Below are positions 32,776-43,162 of a stretch of DNA of 64,000 bases, piece by piece. The stretch covers positions 1 through 64,000 of the forward strand of contig JASJGJ010000060.1 of the NCBI GenBank assembly GCA_033791605.1, given 5' to 3'. The DNA is from Porticoccus sp033791605 (GTDB taxonomy: Bacteria; Pseudomonadota; Gammaproteobacteria; Pseudomonadales; Porticoccaceae). The notes under the pieces are model-generated. The model saw only the letters and a program-made list of their open reading frames with translations, searched no databases and was not told the origin of the DNA. Numbering within the stretch: position 1 is the stretch's first letter; each line of letters starts with the position of its first letter. A program made the translations under genes and the position numbers.

Positions 32776-34554
32776 ATGAGTAGTAGCATAAGAACTATTT
32801 CTTTTGATGGACTTATTGTCGGAGGTGGCGGTGCTGGTATGCGCGCTGCTCTGCAGTTAGCCCAGTCTGGTTATAAAACAGCGGTAATTACCAAGGTGTT
32901 TCCGACGCGTTCACATACTGTGTCTGCCCAAGGTGGTATTACTTGTGCCATCGCGAGTGACGATCCCAATGATGATTGGCGTTGGCATATGTACGATACG
33001 GTTAAGGGCTCCGATTATATTGGTGACCAGGATGCCATTGAATACATGTGCTCAGTAGGTCCTGAGGCTGTATTTGAATTGGAGCACATGGGTTTACCTT
33101 TCTCTCGTACTGAAGAAGGCCGTATTTATCAGCGTCCTTTTGGTGGTCAATCGAAGAATTTTGGGGAAGGTGGTCAAGCTGCACGCACTTGTGCTGCTGC
33201 TGACCGTACAGGTCATGCGCTGCTGCATACCCTTTATCAAAATAATATCAAAAACAACACGGTATTTTTTAACGAATGGTTCGCTGTTGATCTCGTAAAA
33301 AATGCAGATAATGCCGTTGTTGGTGTTATTGCTATTGATATTGAGACAGGTGAAACCGTTTTCGTTAAGTCTAAAGCCACTGTGATTGCCACTGGTGGTG
33401 CTGGCCGAATCTATGCCTCCACCACTAACGCCCACATTAATACGGGCGATGGCATTGGTATGGCACTTCGTGCGGGTTTCCCAGTTCAAGATATTGAAAT
33501 GTGGCAGTTTCACCCAACCGGTATTGCCGGTGCGGGTGTGCTTGTGACAGAAGGTTGTCGTGGTGAAGGTGGTTACCTAGTCAATAAAGATGGTGAGCGC
33601 TTTATGGAGCGTTATGCACCTAATGCGAAAGACCTCGCTGGCCGAGATGTTGTTGCCCGTTCGATGGTGCTTGAAATTTTAGAAGGCCGTGGTTGTGGTG
33701 AAAATGGTGACCATGTTTACCTTAAACTGGATCACCTGGGTGAAGAGGTGTTGGAAAGCCGGTTACCAGGCATCTGTGAACTATCACGTACCTTTGCTCA
33801 CGCTGATCCAGTTAAAGATTTGGTTCCTGTTGTGCCGACCTGTCACTATATGATGGGTGGTATTCCTACCAATGTTGATGGCCAGGCGCTGTCACTTGAT
33901 GCTGAGGGTAACCCTGAAGTTATTGAAGGACTCTTTGCTTGTGGTGAGGCAGCCTGTGTATCCGTTCATGGTGCGAACCGTTTGGGTGGCAACTCGTTGT
34001 TAGATCTTGTGGTGTTCGGTCGCTCTTCTGGACTGTTTATTGAAAAATCTCTACGTGAAGGGATCAATCTTGAAAACCCTACAGAAGAGCATATCAAAGC
34101 TGCTATGTCTGGTCTGGAACGCATCAATAACAGTGCTGGTGATGGCGAGGGTGCTGCAGAGCTTCGTGCAGAACTTCAGGATATTATGCAAAAACACTTT
34201 GGTGTATTCCGCCGTGGTGACTTTATGGAAGAGGGTATTAAAAAGCTTGCTGCGCTGCGTCCACGTATCGAAAATGTTCGTCTGGATGATAAGAGTAATG
34301 CTTATAACACCGCTCGAATCGAAGCGCTGGAGTTACAAAATCTCTTTGAAGTGGCAGAAGCAACGGCCATTACGGCAGAAGAGCGTAAAGAAAGCCGCGG
34401 TGCTCACGCCCGAGAAGATTATGCTGATCGCGATGATGTGAATTGGCTGTGTCATTCTATGTACTTCCCCGCCGATAAAACTGTTGGCAAGCGTGATGTA
34501 AACTTTTCACCCAAAACCATGGAAGCTTTCGCACCGAAAGCCCGTGTCTATTGA
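32776..34554 (+). CDS. sdhA: Succinate dehydrogenase flavoprotein subunit
   Basis: 592 residues. The FAD-binding GGGGAGMRAALQL is near the N-terminus, the covalent flavin His lies in SHTVSAQGG, HPTGIAGAGVLVTEGCRGEG forms the dicarboxylate site, and HGANRLGGNSLLDLVVFGR is near residue 400. It oxidises succinate to fumarate on the cytoplasmic face. ATG 32776 gives the usual length; the longer frame from 32749 overlaps sdhD. Confidence 0.97.
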   Translation: MSSSIRTISFDGLIVGGGGAGMRAALQLAQSGYKTAVITKVFPTRSHTVSAQGGITCAIASDDPNDDWRWHMYDTVKGSDYIGDQDAIEYMCSVGPEAVFELEHMGLPFSRTEEGRIYQRPFGGQSKNFGEGGQAARTCAAADRTGHALLHTLYQNNIKNNTVFFNEWFAVDLVKNADNAVVGVIAIDIETGETVFVKSKATVIATGGAGRIYASTTNAHINTGDGIGMALRAGFPVQDIEMWQFHPTGIAGAGVLVTEGCRGEGGYLVNKDGERFMERYAPNAKDLAGRDVVARSMVLEILEGRGCGENGDHVYLKLDHLGEEVLESRLPGICELSRTFAHADPVKDLVPVVPTCHYMMGGIPTNVDGQALSLDAEGNPEVIEGLFACGEAACVSVHGANRLGGNSLLDLVVFGRSSGLFIEKSLREGINLENPTEEHIKAAMSGLERINNSAGDGEGAAELRAELQDIMQKHFGVFRRGDFMEEGIKKLAALRPRIENVRLDDKSNAYNTARIEALELQNLFEVAEATAITAEERKESRGAHAREDYADRDDVNWLCHSMYFPADKTVGKRDVNFSPKTMEAFAPKARVY

Positions 34555-34571
34555 TAAGGGTCTGTTGAGCC

Positions 34572-35276
34572 ATGTTGAAAGTAAGTGTATATCGTTACAA
34601 TCCTGAAACGGACGAAGTGCCGTATATGCAGGACTATGAAGTTGACACCGCAGGCAAAGATCTGATGGTGCTTGACGTTCTGGAGCTGTTGAAGTCTCAG
34701 GATACATCACTGTCCTATCGCCGCTCCTGTCGTGAGGGTGTGTGTGGATCTGATGGCATGAATATTAATGGCAAAAATGGATTGGCTTGTATTATGCCTT
34801 TATCCGAGTGTGTGAAGGGTGGCAAGTTAATACTTCGCCCACTTCCGGGTTTGCCGGTAATTCGCGATCTCGTTATCGATATGAGTCAGTTCTACGCTCA
34901 GTACGAGAAAATCCAACCCTACTTGGTGAATAATGAGCCAGCACCCGCTATTGAACGCCTTCAGTCCCCAGAAGACAGGGAAAAACTGGACGGTCTGTAC
35001 GAATGTATTCTCTGTGCCTGTTGTTCGACAAGTTGTCCGTCTTTCTGGTGGAATCCTGATAAATTTATCGGCCCTGCTGGCTTGATCCAGGCTTATCGGT
35101 TTTTGATTGATAGTCGTGATACAGATACTGAAAACCGTTTGGCTAATCTCGATGACCCCTTCAGTGTTTTCCGTTGTCATGGTATTCAGAATTGTGTTGC
35201 CGTTTGCCCTAAAGGTTTGAATCCAACCAAAGCGATAGGACATATTCGTAATATGCTTTTGAGAAGTGCTACTTAA
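34572..35276 (+). CDS. sdhB: Succinate dehydrogenase iron-sulfur subunit
   Basis: 234 residues with the three cluster motifs in order: SCREGVCGSDGMNINGKNG-LAC for [2Fe-2S], CILCACCSTSCP for [4Fe-4S], and CHGIQNCVAVCPKGLNP for [3Fe-4S]. It carries electrons from the flavin of SdhA to quinone in SdhCD. It starts 17 bases after sdhA. Confidence 0.97.
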   Translation: MLKVSVYRYNPETDEVPYMQDYEVDTAGKDLMVLDVLELLKSQDTSLSYRRSCREGVCGSDGMNINGKNGLACIMPLSECVKGGKLILRPLPGLPVIRDLVIDMSQFYAQYEKIQPYLVNNEPAPAIERLQSPEDREKLDGLYECILCACCSTSCPSFWWNPDKFIGPAGLIQAYRFLIDSRDTDTENRLANLDDPFSVFRCHGIQNCVAVCPKGLNPTKAIGHIRNMLLRSAT

Positions 35277-35299
35277 GGGGCATTGAAGTACAATCTGTC

Positions 35300-35318
35300 A
35301 GGCCCTCATAGAGGGCCT
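35300..35318 (+). other. Hairpin between sdhB and sucA
   Basis: AGGCCCTC and GAGGGCCT pair perfectly around ATA. It is not followed by a T run, so it is more likely a processing or stability element that sets relative expression of sdh and suc than a full terminator. Confidence 0.5.
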
Positions 35319-35353
35319 TGATCATTCCTCATACTAACTATAGGGAAACATCG

Positions 35354-38185
35354 ATGCCTGAAAGCATCATGCAGCAATTTCTGCGCAGCTCTCACCTTTC
35401 TGGTGGGAATGCAGCATATATCGAAGAGTTGTACGAAACCTACCTTCATGATCCGAATGGCGTGACTGACGAATGGCGCTCTTTCTTTGATTCTCTTCCT
35501 CGTGTAAATGGCCATAACGGTTCTGATGTGTCACATGCCACTGTGCAGTCGCATTTTGAACTAATGGGGCGACGCAGAGCTAGGCCTGTTCCAGCACCAG
35601 GTTCTGGGGGGATGAATGTTGAGCACGAACGCAAGCAGGTTAAGGTTCTTCAGCTTATCAGTTCCCACCGAAACCGTGGCCATCAGAAGGCGAGTCTAGA
35701 TCCTCTTGGGCTCTGGTCTAGGGACAAAGCCCCAGACCTTGAGCTTTCGTTTCATGGGTTAACGGATGCCGATTTGGATACCACCTTTCAATGTGGCACG
35801 CTTTTTTTCGGTAAACAGGAAGCGACGCTAAGAGAGATCCTTTCCGCGCTTGAAGAGACGTATTGTCGTCATGTCGGTGTAGAATTTGGACAGGTTACAG
35901 ATTTAGCTGAAAAACAATGGCTGCAACAGCGTTTTGAAAGCGTACGTTCCAAGCCTAGTTATGATGATGAGATGCGTAAGTATGTCTTGCAGCGCTTATC
36001 TGCTGCTGAAGGCCTAGAGCGACACCTTGATTCTAAATACCCTGGAACGAAACGTTTTGGCCTAGAGGGTGGTGAGTCTATGATTCCCATGCTGGACGGA
36101 ATGATTGAACGAGCAGGGGAGTATGGTGCAAAAGAAGTTGTACTGACTATGGCCCATCGGGGGCGTCTTAATGTCTTGGTCAATGTTCTTGGTAAAAACC
36201 CCGCTGAATTGTTTGCTGAATTTGAAGGTAAGAGACACGTTGATACCTCCGGTGATGTTAAATATCACCAAGGTTTTTCATCAAATGTTATGACACCAGG
36301 TGGAGAAATTCACTTGGCATTAATGTTTAACCCATCCCACTTGGAGATTGCGGCTCCCGTTGCTGAAGGATCTGCTCGAGCTCGTCAAGATCGTCGACAA
36401 GATACAGAAGGGAATCATGTGGTCCCTATTGTCATGCATGGCGATGCAGCTTTCGCTGGGCAGGGCGTGGTGATGGAAACATTCCAAATGTCACAACTCC
36501 GTGGTTACAAAACTGGCGGATCAATACATTTGGTGATTAATAATCAGGTTGGCTTTACAACTAACCTAAGAGAGGATGCTCGTTCAACCGAATACTGTAC
36601 TGATATTGCGAAGATGGTACAGGCGCCAATTATCCACGTAAATGCTGATGACCCTGATGCAGTGATGTTTGCTACTTTTCTAGCAATGGATTACCGATAT
36701 CAATTCAAAAAAGATATTGTGATTGATTTGGTCTGTTACCGTCGTCGAGGTCACAACGAGACTGATGAGCCTTCTTCTACTCAGCCATTGATGTATCAAA
36801 TCATCAAAAAGCATAAGACCACACGTGCACTCTATGCTGAAAAATTGGTTAATGAGGGCATTCTCACACAACAGGATGCGGATAGGCTTCTTACTGATTA
36901 TAGAGATACCCTTGATCGCGGTGAAAATGTTGTTAATAAACTGGTGTCTGAGCCTGATGAGGCGCCGTTTGTCGATTGGACACCCTATCTTGATCAGGAC
37001 TGGACGACACCAGCCGATACGACTTATCCACTGAAAAAACTCCAAGCTCTTGCTGAAAAAATTACACATGTACCAGAAGGCATTGTGGTGCAGCGCCAAG
37101 TAGAAAAGATCTACGAAGATCGACGAAAAATGGCTGGCGGAGCATTAGCGCTGAATTGGGGTATGGCCGAGTTGCTTGCTTATGCAACGCTGCTTGATGA
37201 AGGTTACCCGATTCGAATGACTGGGCAGGATATTGGTCGAGGAACTTTCTCCCATCGCCATGCTGTCGTACATAATCAGCGTGATGGCCAAAGCTATATT
37301 CCACTTAAAACATTACCAAAGAAACCTTCAGATTTTGAGATTTATGATTCTTATTTGTCAGAGGAAGCAGTTTTAGGTTTTGAATATGGTTACGCCTCTA
37401 CTTCTCCCTCTGGTCTGGTGATTTGGGAAGCACAGTTCGGCGATTTTGCTAATGGCGCTCAAGTCGTTATTGATCAGTTTATCACCAGCGGTGAACATAA
37501 ATGGGGTCGTATGTGTGGCCTGACGATGCTATTACCCCATGGTTACGAAGGGCAGGGCCCAGAACATTCATCCGCACGGTTAGAGCGTTATTTGCAACTC
37601 TGTGCTGAACATAATATCCAAGTTTGTATCCCTACCACGCCTGCACAGGTTTACCATATGATCCGCCGTCAGGCGATCAGACCCATGCGTCGTCCTTTAG
37701 TTGTCATGAGTCCAAAATGGATCCTGCGTCATAAGCTGGCAACATCTTCACTGGAAGATTTGGCCAATGGTGAATTCCAGAATCTTATTCAAGACGTTGA
37801 GGTTGATAAAGCTAAGGCTCGTCGACTCATTCTTTGTTCTGGTAAAGTTTATTACCATCTTTATGAAGCTCGTCAGGAAAAAGGTATTGATGATATTGCC
37901 TTGGTTCGTATTGAGCAGTTGTACCCCTTCCCAGACAAAGAGTTACTTGAAGTGCTCAAAGATTATGTCAATCTGGAAGATGTGGTCTGGTGTCAAGAAG
38001 AGCCGATAAATCAAGGTGCGTGGTATAGCAGTCAACATCATATGCGTCACGTACTCGGAATGTTTAACGAGAACCTGTTTTTAAGATATGTTGGTCGAGA
38101 AGCATCAGCTGCTCCTGCGTGTGGATACATGTCAGCTCATCTAGAACAGCAGGAAAAATTCATTAACGAAGCTTTGAGCTATTAA
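35354..38185 (+). CDS. sucA: 2-oxoglutarate dehydrogenase E1 component
   Basis: 943 residues, the normal size. The N-terminal SSHLSGGNAAYIEELYETYL peptide binds the E2 core, and HRGRLNVLVNVLGK, GDVKYHQGF, HGDAAFAGQGVV and GHNETDEPS line the thiamine-diphosphate site. ATG 35354 with AGGGA upstream fits the family start. The enzyme decarboxylates 2-oxoglutarate and succinylates the lipoyl group of SucB. It is followed closely by sucB in the same transcript. Confidence 0.96.
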   Translation: MPESIMQQFLRSSHLSGGNAAYIEELYETYLHDPNGVTDEWRSFFDSLPRVNGHNGSDVSHATVQSHFELMGRRRARPVPAPGSGGMNVEHERKQVKVLQLISSHRNRGHQKASLDPLGLWSRDKAPDLELSFHGLTDADLDTTFQCGTLFFGKQEATLREILSALEETYCRHVGVEFGQVTDLAEKQWLQQRFESVRSKPSYDDEMRKYVLQRLSAAEGLERHLDSKYPGTKRFGLEGGESMIPMLDGMIERAGEYGAKEVVLTMAHRGRLNVLVNVLGKNPAELFAEFEGKRHVDTSGDVKYHQGFSSNVMTPGGEIHLALMFNPSHLEIAAPVAEGSARARQDRRQDTEGNHVVPIVMHGDAAFAGQGVVMETFQMSQLRGYKTGGSIHLVINNQVGFTTNLREDARSTEYCTDIAKMVQAPIIHVNADDPDAVMFATFLAMDYRYQFKKDIVIDLVCYRRRGHNETDEPSSTQPLMYQIIKKHKTTRALYAEKLVNEGILTQQDADRLLTDYRDTLDRGENVVNKLVSEPDEAPFVDWTPYLDQDWTTPADTTYPLKKLQALAEKITHVPEGIVVQRQVEKIYEDRRKMAGGALALNWGMAELLAYATLLDEGYPIRMTGQDIGRGTFSHRHAVVHNQRDGQSYIPLKTLPKKPSDFEIYDSYLSEEAVLGFEYGYASTSPSGLVIWEAQFGDFANGAQVVIDQFITSGEHKWGRMCGLTMLLPHGYEGQGPEHSSARLERYLQLCAEHNIQVCIPTTPAQVYHMIRRQAIRPMRRPLVVMSPKWILRHKLATSSLEDLANGEFQNLIQDVEVDKAKARRLILCSGKVYYHLYEARQEKGIDDIALVRIEQLYPFPDKELLEVLKDYVNLEDVVWCQEEPINQGAWYSSQHHMRHVLGMFNENLFLRYVGREASAAPACGYMSAHLEQQEKFINEALSY

Positions 38186-38228
38186 GTGGCGGTTATACCG
38201 CTATTCTTGATCAAGGAAATGAAAAAAA

Positions 38229-39440
38229 ATGAGTATTGAAATTAAGGCACCAACTTTTCCTGAGTCTGTTCAGGAAGGAAGTATTGCTACATGGCATAAA
38301 CAACCCGGCGACTCGGTAACAAGAGATGAGCTTTTGGTTGATATTGAAACAGACAAAGTTGTTCTAGAGGTGGTTGCACCTGCAGATGGAACTTTGACAG
38401 AAGTATTCAAAGGGGAAGGTGATATTGTCCTCAGTAATGAGGTTTTAGCACTGGTTGTTGCCGGTGAGGTTACTGCAACTGCTCCAGTTGCAGTATCAAC
38501 AGTAGAAAGCGCTGCTACTGAGCAAGAAAAAATTGCCAGCCCGGCAGCTAGAAAGCTTGCGGATGAACGCGGCATCGATCTGCAACAAGTCGCAGGTAGT
38601 GGCAAAGATGGACGGATTACCAAAGAAGATATCGTTGCTTGGCAGGCTCCGACTGCGGCAGCCTCAGCTCCTAGCTCGGCTCAGGTACAGCCTTCCCCAG
38701 TAGTAACAGAAACAGTTATTCCTGTTGCTCTTGGTGATCGTGTAGAAAAACGAGTTCCAATGACGCGCATGCGTGCACGTATTGCTGATAGGTTGCTACA
38801 AGTTACTCAAACCACTGCAATGCTAACGACCTTCAATGAGGTCGATATGCATCGTATTATGGACCTTCGTTCAGAGTTTAAAGATGAATTTACCAAGATG
38901 CACAATGGTACCCGTCTTGGCTTTATGGGTTTCTTTGTCCGCGCAGCAACCGAAGCGCTAAAACGTTTTCCTGCTGTTAATGCCTCTATCGACGGTAACG
39001 ATGTTGTCTACCATGGTTATCAGGATGTAGGCGTTGCGGTATCTACCGATAAAGGTCTCGTGGTTCCTGTACTACGTGATGCAGACAATATGAGTATTGC
39101 CGAAGTTGAATACACCATTGCAGAATTCGGTGCAAAAGCACGTGATGGCAAGCTGACTATTGAAGAAATGACAGGTGGGACCTTTACCATCACTAACGGT
39201 GGCGTGTTTGGTTCGTTGTTATCAACACCTATTTTGAACCCACCGCAAGCAGCCATTTTGGGGATGCATTCTATCAAGGAACGCCCAGTTGCTGAAAATG
39301 GCCAAGTAGTCATTCGTCCTATGATGAATCTTGCCTTGTCCTATGATCATCGTCTCATCGATGGTAAGGAAGCAGTTAGATTTTTGGTGGCTATTAAAGA
39401 AATGATTGAAAATCCAGCTAAGATTTTACTTGAAATTTAG
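38229..39440 (+). CDS. sucB: Dihydrolipoyl succinyltransferase (2-oxoglutarate dehydrogenase E2)
   Basis: 403 residues: one lipoyl domain with the modified Lys in ETDKVVLEV (residue about 43), a peripheral-subunit-binding domain (SPAARKLADERGIDLQQVAG, about 105-140), a Pro/Ala linker, and the catalytic domain ending with YDHRLIDGKEAVRFL, where His and Asp are the active pair. It forms the core of the complex and makes succinyl-CoA. Confidence 0.96.
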   Translation: MSIEIKAPTFPESVQEGSIATWHKQPGDSVTRDELLVDIETDKVVLEVVAPADGTLTEVFKGEGDIVLSNEVLALVVAGEVTATAPVAVSTVESAATEQEKIASPAARKLADERGIDLQQVAGSGKDGRITKEDIVAWQAPTAAASAPSSAQVQPSPVVTETVIPVALGDRVEKRVPMTRMRARIADRLLQVTQTTAMLTTFNEVDMHRIMDLRSEFKDEFTKMHNGTRLGFMGFFVRAATEALKRFPAVNASIDGNDVVYHGYQDVGVAVSTDKGLVVPVLRDADNMSIAEVEYTIAEFGAKARDGKLTIEEMTGGTFTITNGGVFGSLLSTPILNPPQAAILGMHSIKERPVAENGQVVIRPMMNLALSYDHRLIDGKEAVRFLVAIKEMIENPAKILLEI

Positions 39441-39472
39441 TTGATAATATATTGATATAACTGAGATTTTAT

Positions 39473-40915
39473 ATGTCTGATAATTATGATGTCATTGTTA
39501 TAGGTTCCGGCCCAGCAGGGTATGTAGCCGCAATCAGAGCAGCACAACTAGGGTTGAAAACAGCCTGTATTGAGAAGTGGCAAAATTCTGAAGGGAAAGG
39601 AGTTAATGGTGGTACTTGTCTGAATGTGGGTTGTATTCCCTCAAAGGCATTGCTGGATAGCTCCTACAAATACCATGAAGCCAAAACTGATTTAGTCGCT
39701 CATGGCATCAGTACAGGTGATGTTGGTATTGATGTTGAAGCAATGGTCGGCAGAAAAGGTAAAATTGTTAAGCAATTAACAGATGGTATCGCCGGCCTCT
39801 TTAAAAGCAATGGTGTTACGTCATTATTTGGTAACGGTAAACTGCTCGCTGGTCGTCAAGTTGAATACACGGATCACAAAGGCAAGACAGAGATTCTTTC
39901 TGCTGGTAACGTCATTATAGCTACAGGTTCTCAGCCCATTGATATTCCCGTAGCTCCAGTCAATGGAGACACTATTATTGACTCTACTGGCGCTCTTGAC
40001 ATTACAGCGGTGCCAAAAAGACTCGGCGTGATTGGTGCTGGTGTCATTGGATTGGAATTGGGTAGTGTTTGGAATCGAGTTGGCAGCAAAGTAGTGCTAC
40101 TTGAGGCGATGGATGATTTTCTGGCTATTATGGATCAGCAAATTGCCAAAGACGCCAAAAAGATATTTACCAAGCAGGGTTTGGATATTCGTCTTAGCTG
40201 TCGTGTTACTGCGAGCGAAGTAAAAGGCAAAGAAGTAGTTGTTACTTATCAGGATAGTGATGGTAAGGAAGCACAAGAGACTTTTGATAAGTTAATTGTT
40301 TGTGTAGGACGCCGTCCCTATACAGAGAGTTTGTTGGCCGCTGATAGTGGCGTAAATCTTGATGAAAGAGGTTTTATCTTCGTTAATGATCAGTGTGCGA
40401 CCAACGCCCCTGGTGTTTGGGCTGTAGGTGATGTTGTTCGAGGTCCAATGTTGGCACATAAAGGTTCAGAAGAGGGTGTTATGGTTGCTGAACGCATAGC
40501 CGGCCAGAAGACACAGATGAATTACGATATTATTCCTAATGTCATCTACACTCATCCTGAAATTGCTGCGGTAGGTAAGACAGAGGAACAACTGAAGCAA
40601 GCTGGTGAATCTTATAACGTGGGTATTTTTCCCTTTATTGCTAGTGGTCGAGCTATGGCTGCCAATGAGACAGATGGGATGGTGAAGATGATTGCCCATG
40701 CCGATACGGATAGAATTCTTGGTTGTCACATTATTGGTCCCAGTGCTGCAGATTTGGTACAGCAGGTGGCTATCGCTATGGAATTTGGCTCAAGTGCAGA
40801 AGATATTGGTATGACAGTGTTTGGTCATCCAACATTGTCAGAAGCGGTGCACGAGGCTGCACTGGCAGTCAATGGTCACGCGATTCATATTCCAAACCGT
40901 AAAAAACGTAAATAA
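39473..40915 (+). CDS. lpdA: Dihydrolipoyl dehydrogenase (E3)
   Basis: 480 residues. FAD fold GSGPAGYVAAIRA at the start, the redox disulfide in GGTCLNVGCIPSKALL, the NAD fold GAGVIGLELGSVW, AVGDVVRG, and the C-terminal interface His-Glu pair in HPTLSEAVHEAAL. It reoxidises the lipoyl groups of SucB and reduces NAD. It lies within the suc operon rather than next to pyruvate dehydrogenase genes, so it at least serves this complex. Confidence 0.96.
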   Translation: MSDNYDVIVIGSGPAGYVAAIRAAQLGLKTACIEKWQNSEGKGVNGGTCLNVGCIPSKALLDSSYKYHEAKTDLVAHGISTGDVGIDVEAMVGRKGKIVKQLTDGIAGLFKSNGVTSLFGNGKLLAGRQVEYTDHKGKTEILSAGNVIIATGSQPIDIPVAPVNGDTIIDSTGALDITAVPKRLGVIGAGVIGLELGSVWNRVGSKVVLLEAMDDFLAIMDQQIAKDAKKIFTKQGLDIRLSCRVTASEVKGKEVVVTYQDSDGKEAQETFDKLIVCVGRRPYTESLLAADSGVNLDERGFIFVNDQCATNAPGVWAVGDVVRGPMLAHKGSEEGVMVAERIAGQKTQMNYDIIPNVIYTHPEIAAVGKTEEQLKQAGESYNVGIFPFIASGRAMAANETDGMVKMIAHADTDRILGCHIIGPSAADLVQQVAIAMEFGSSAEDIGMTVFGHPTLSEAVHEAALAVNGHAIHIPNRKKRK

Positions 40916-40930
40916 TTACTCTTTAGATAA

Positions 40931-40965
40931 GCTCCGCAAGTATCGCTGGCTTGTGGAGTTTTTTC
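40931..40965 (+). terminator. Terminator or attenuator after lpdA
   Basis: CTCCGCAAG and CTTGTGGAG (one G-T pair) close a nine-base loop, followed by six T. As sucCD follow in the same direction 40 bases later, it probably reduces rather than ends transcription, unless sucC has its own promoter. Confidence 0.75.
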
Positions 40966-41002
40966 GTTAAAAACCCCATGACATCAGCAAACGGAAAAAA
41001 CT

Positions 41003-42172
41003 ATGAACTTACATGAATATCAGGCAAAACAGCTTTTTGCTGAATATGGCCTTCCGGTTTCAGAGGGCGTGGCTGCTGAAACAGTACCTGAAGCGGTTGC
41101 AGCTGCAGACGTTATCGGTGGAGACCGTTGGGTTGTGAAAGCACAGGTGCACGCTGGTGGCCGAGGTAAAGCCGGTGGAGTGAAACTGGTGACGTCTAAA
41201 GCAGAGATTGAAGCGTTTGCTCGCCAGTGGTTAGGTAAGCGTTTAGTGACTTATCAAACGGATGTTGATGGTCAACCTGTCAGCCGTATTCTGGTTGAGC
41301 CTTGTAGCGATATTGATCAGGAACTATATCTAGGCGCGGTAATTGATCGCTCCACACGACGTGTTGTCTTTATGGCTTCCACAGAAGGTGGTGTAGAAAT
41401 TGAAAAGGTTGCTGAAGAAACACCTGAAAAAATCCTCAAAGCAACGATTGACCCACTAACGGGTGCTCAGCCATACCAAGCTCGCGAATTGGCATTCAAA
41501 TTGGGTTTGAACCCAACTCAAATCAAGCAGTTCACCCATTTATTTTTGGGGCTGTCTAAATTATTTCATGACTTTGATTTAGCACTGTTGGAAATTAATC
41601 CATTAGTTATTACAACTGAAGGCAATCTCCACTGTCTGGACGGTAAGATCAATATTGATGGTAATGCTATGTACCGTCAGCCAAAACTGCGTGAAATGCA
41701 TGATCCTTCCCAAGATGATGCTCGTGAAGCTCATGCAGCTCAATGGGATCTGAACTATGTGGCTCTCGATGGCAATATCGGTTGTATGGTTAATGGAGCG
41801 GGACTGGCTATGGGTACGATGGATATTGTTAAACTCCATGGTGGTGACCCAGCCAATTTTCTTGATGTAGGTGGTGGTGCAACTAAAGAACGTGTTGTTG
41901 AAGCATTTAAAATTATCCTTTCTGATGAAAAAGTAAAAGCTGTTTTTATTAATATCTTTGGTGGCATCGTCCGCTGTGATTTGATTGCCGAAGGTGTTAT
42001 TGGAGCTGTTGAAGAGGTGGGGGTTGAGGTGCCGGTAGTGGTTAGGCTTGAAGGCAACAACGCCGAGCTTGGCACTAAACTTCTCGCGGAGAGTGGATTG
42101 AATATTATTGCAGCAACCAGCCTGACCGACGGTGCTCAGCAAGTGGTTAAAGCAGCGGAGGGCAATCAGTAA
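41003..42172 (+). CDS. sucC: Succinyl-CoA ligase beta subunit
   Basis: 389 residues. The ATP-grasp N-terminus MNLHEYQAKQLFAEYGLPVS, the nucleotide loop VKAQVHAGGRGKAGGVK, the Mg site LLEINPLVIT, and GGGATKERVVEAFKII with FGGIVRCDLIAEG in the ligase part are all present. With SucD it makes succinate and a nucleoside triphosphate. The last base of its TAA is the A of the sucD ATG. Confidence 0.97.
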   Translation: MNLHEYQAKQLFAEYGLPVSEGVAAETVPEAVAAADVIGGDRWVVKAQVHAGGRGKAGGVKLVTSKAEIEAFARQWLGKRLVTYQTDVDGQPVSRILVEPCSDIDQELYLGAVIDRSTRRVVFMASTEGGVEIEKVAEETPEKILKATIDPLTGAQPYQARELAFKLGLNPTQIKQFTHLFLGLSKLFHDFDLALLEINPLVITTEGNLHCLDGKINIDGNAMYRQPKLREMHDPSQDDAREAHAAQWDLNYVALDGNIGCMVNGAGLAMGTMDIVKLHGGDPANFLDVGGGATKERVVEAFKIILSDEKVKAVFINIFGGIVRCDLIAEGVIGAVEEVGVEVPVVVRLEGNNAELGTKLLAESGLNIIAATSLTDGAQQVVKAAEGNQ

Positions 42173-43044
42173 TGTCTATTTTAATTAATAAAGACACTAA
42201 AGTTATATGTCAGGGTTTTACCGGTGGACAGGGCACTTTTCATTCAGAGCAAGCCATTGAATACGGTACAAAAATGGTTGGTGGTGTAACACCAGGTAAA
42301 GGTGGCACGACACATCTTGGTTTGCCTGTATTCAATACCGTTGCTGATGCTGTGGCTGAAACAGGTGCAGAAGCCTCTGTGATCTACGTTCCGGCACCTT
42401 TTTGTAAGGATTCCATACTAGAAGCCGCTAATGCAGGCATTAAACTTATTGTTTGTATTACCGAAGGTATTCCCACGTTGGATATGCTGGTCTGCAAAGT
42501 GAAATGCGATGAGTTAGGTGTACGTTTAATCGGGCCAAATTGCCCCGGGGTGATTACTCCGGGTGAATGTAAAATTGGCATTATGCCAGGCCATATACAT
42601 CTGCCAGGCAAAGTTGGTATTGTTTCTCGTTCAGGTACATTGACCTATGAAGCGGTTAAGCAAACTACTGATTATGGGTTTGGTCAGTCCACCTGTGTAG
42701 GTATTGGTGGTGATCCTATTCCCGGATCTAACTTTATCGATATTTTAGCGATGTTTGAAAAAGATCCAGCCACTGAGGCAATCGTAATGATTGGTGAAAT
42801 TGGTGGTACTGCTGAAGAAGAAGCGGCGGCCTATATTAAAAATAATGTATCTAAGCCGGTTGTTTCTTATATTGCCGGCGTTACTGCTCCTGCAGGTAAA
42901 CGTATGGGGCATGCAGGCGCTATCATTGCTGGCGGTAAAGGCACGGCTGATGAAAAGTTTGCGGCACTAGAAGATGCCGGTGTTAAAACTGTTCGCAGTC
43001 TAGCTGATATCGGCAATGGTCTTAAGGAAGTTACTGGTTGGTAA
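42172..43044 (+). CDS. sucD: Succinyl-CoA ligase alpha subunit
   Basis: 290 residues. CoA-binding Rossmann part GFTGGQGTFHSEQAIEYGT, ITEGIPTLDML, and the phosphorylated His in GHAGAIIAGGKGTADEK are intact. It overlaps sucC by one base, giving strict 1:1 coupling. A strong terminator ends the operon 20 bases later. Confidence 0.97.
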   Translation: MSILINKDTKVICQGFTGGQGTFHSEQAIEYGTKMVGGVTPGKGGTTHLGLPVFNTVADAVAETGAEASVIYVPAPFCKDSILEAANAGIKLIVCITEGIPTLDMLVCKVKCDELGVRLIGPNCPGVITPGECKIGIMPGHIHLPGKVGIVSRSGTLTYEAVKQTTDYGFGQSTCVGIGGDPIPGSNFIDILAMFEKDPATEAIVMIGEIGGTAEEEAAAYIKNNVSKPVVSYIAGVTAPAGKRMGHAGAIIAGGKGTADEKFAALEDAGVKTVRSLADIGNGLKEVTGW

Positions 43045-43062
43045 TCACCATAATTTCTGTGA

Positions 43063-43092
43063 AAAGGCAGCCTTTGTAGGCTGCCTTTTTTT
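43063..43092 (+). terminator. Terminator of the sdh-suc operon
   Basis: AAAGGCAGCC and GGCTGCCTTT pair perfectly around a six-base loop, followed by T residues. Confidence 0.9.
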
Positions 43093-43162
43093 ATTCTAAT
43101 TTGGTTTCAGTAATACCAATTTTTAGTTGTTTTACTTTTAATGGTGTTTCTTTTTTCCTACG

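Noticed and set aside
41603..42142. 179-codon antisense frame in sucC
   Set aside because: sucC is complete on the plus strand; the frame is rich in Asn, Ser and His without family features.
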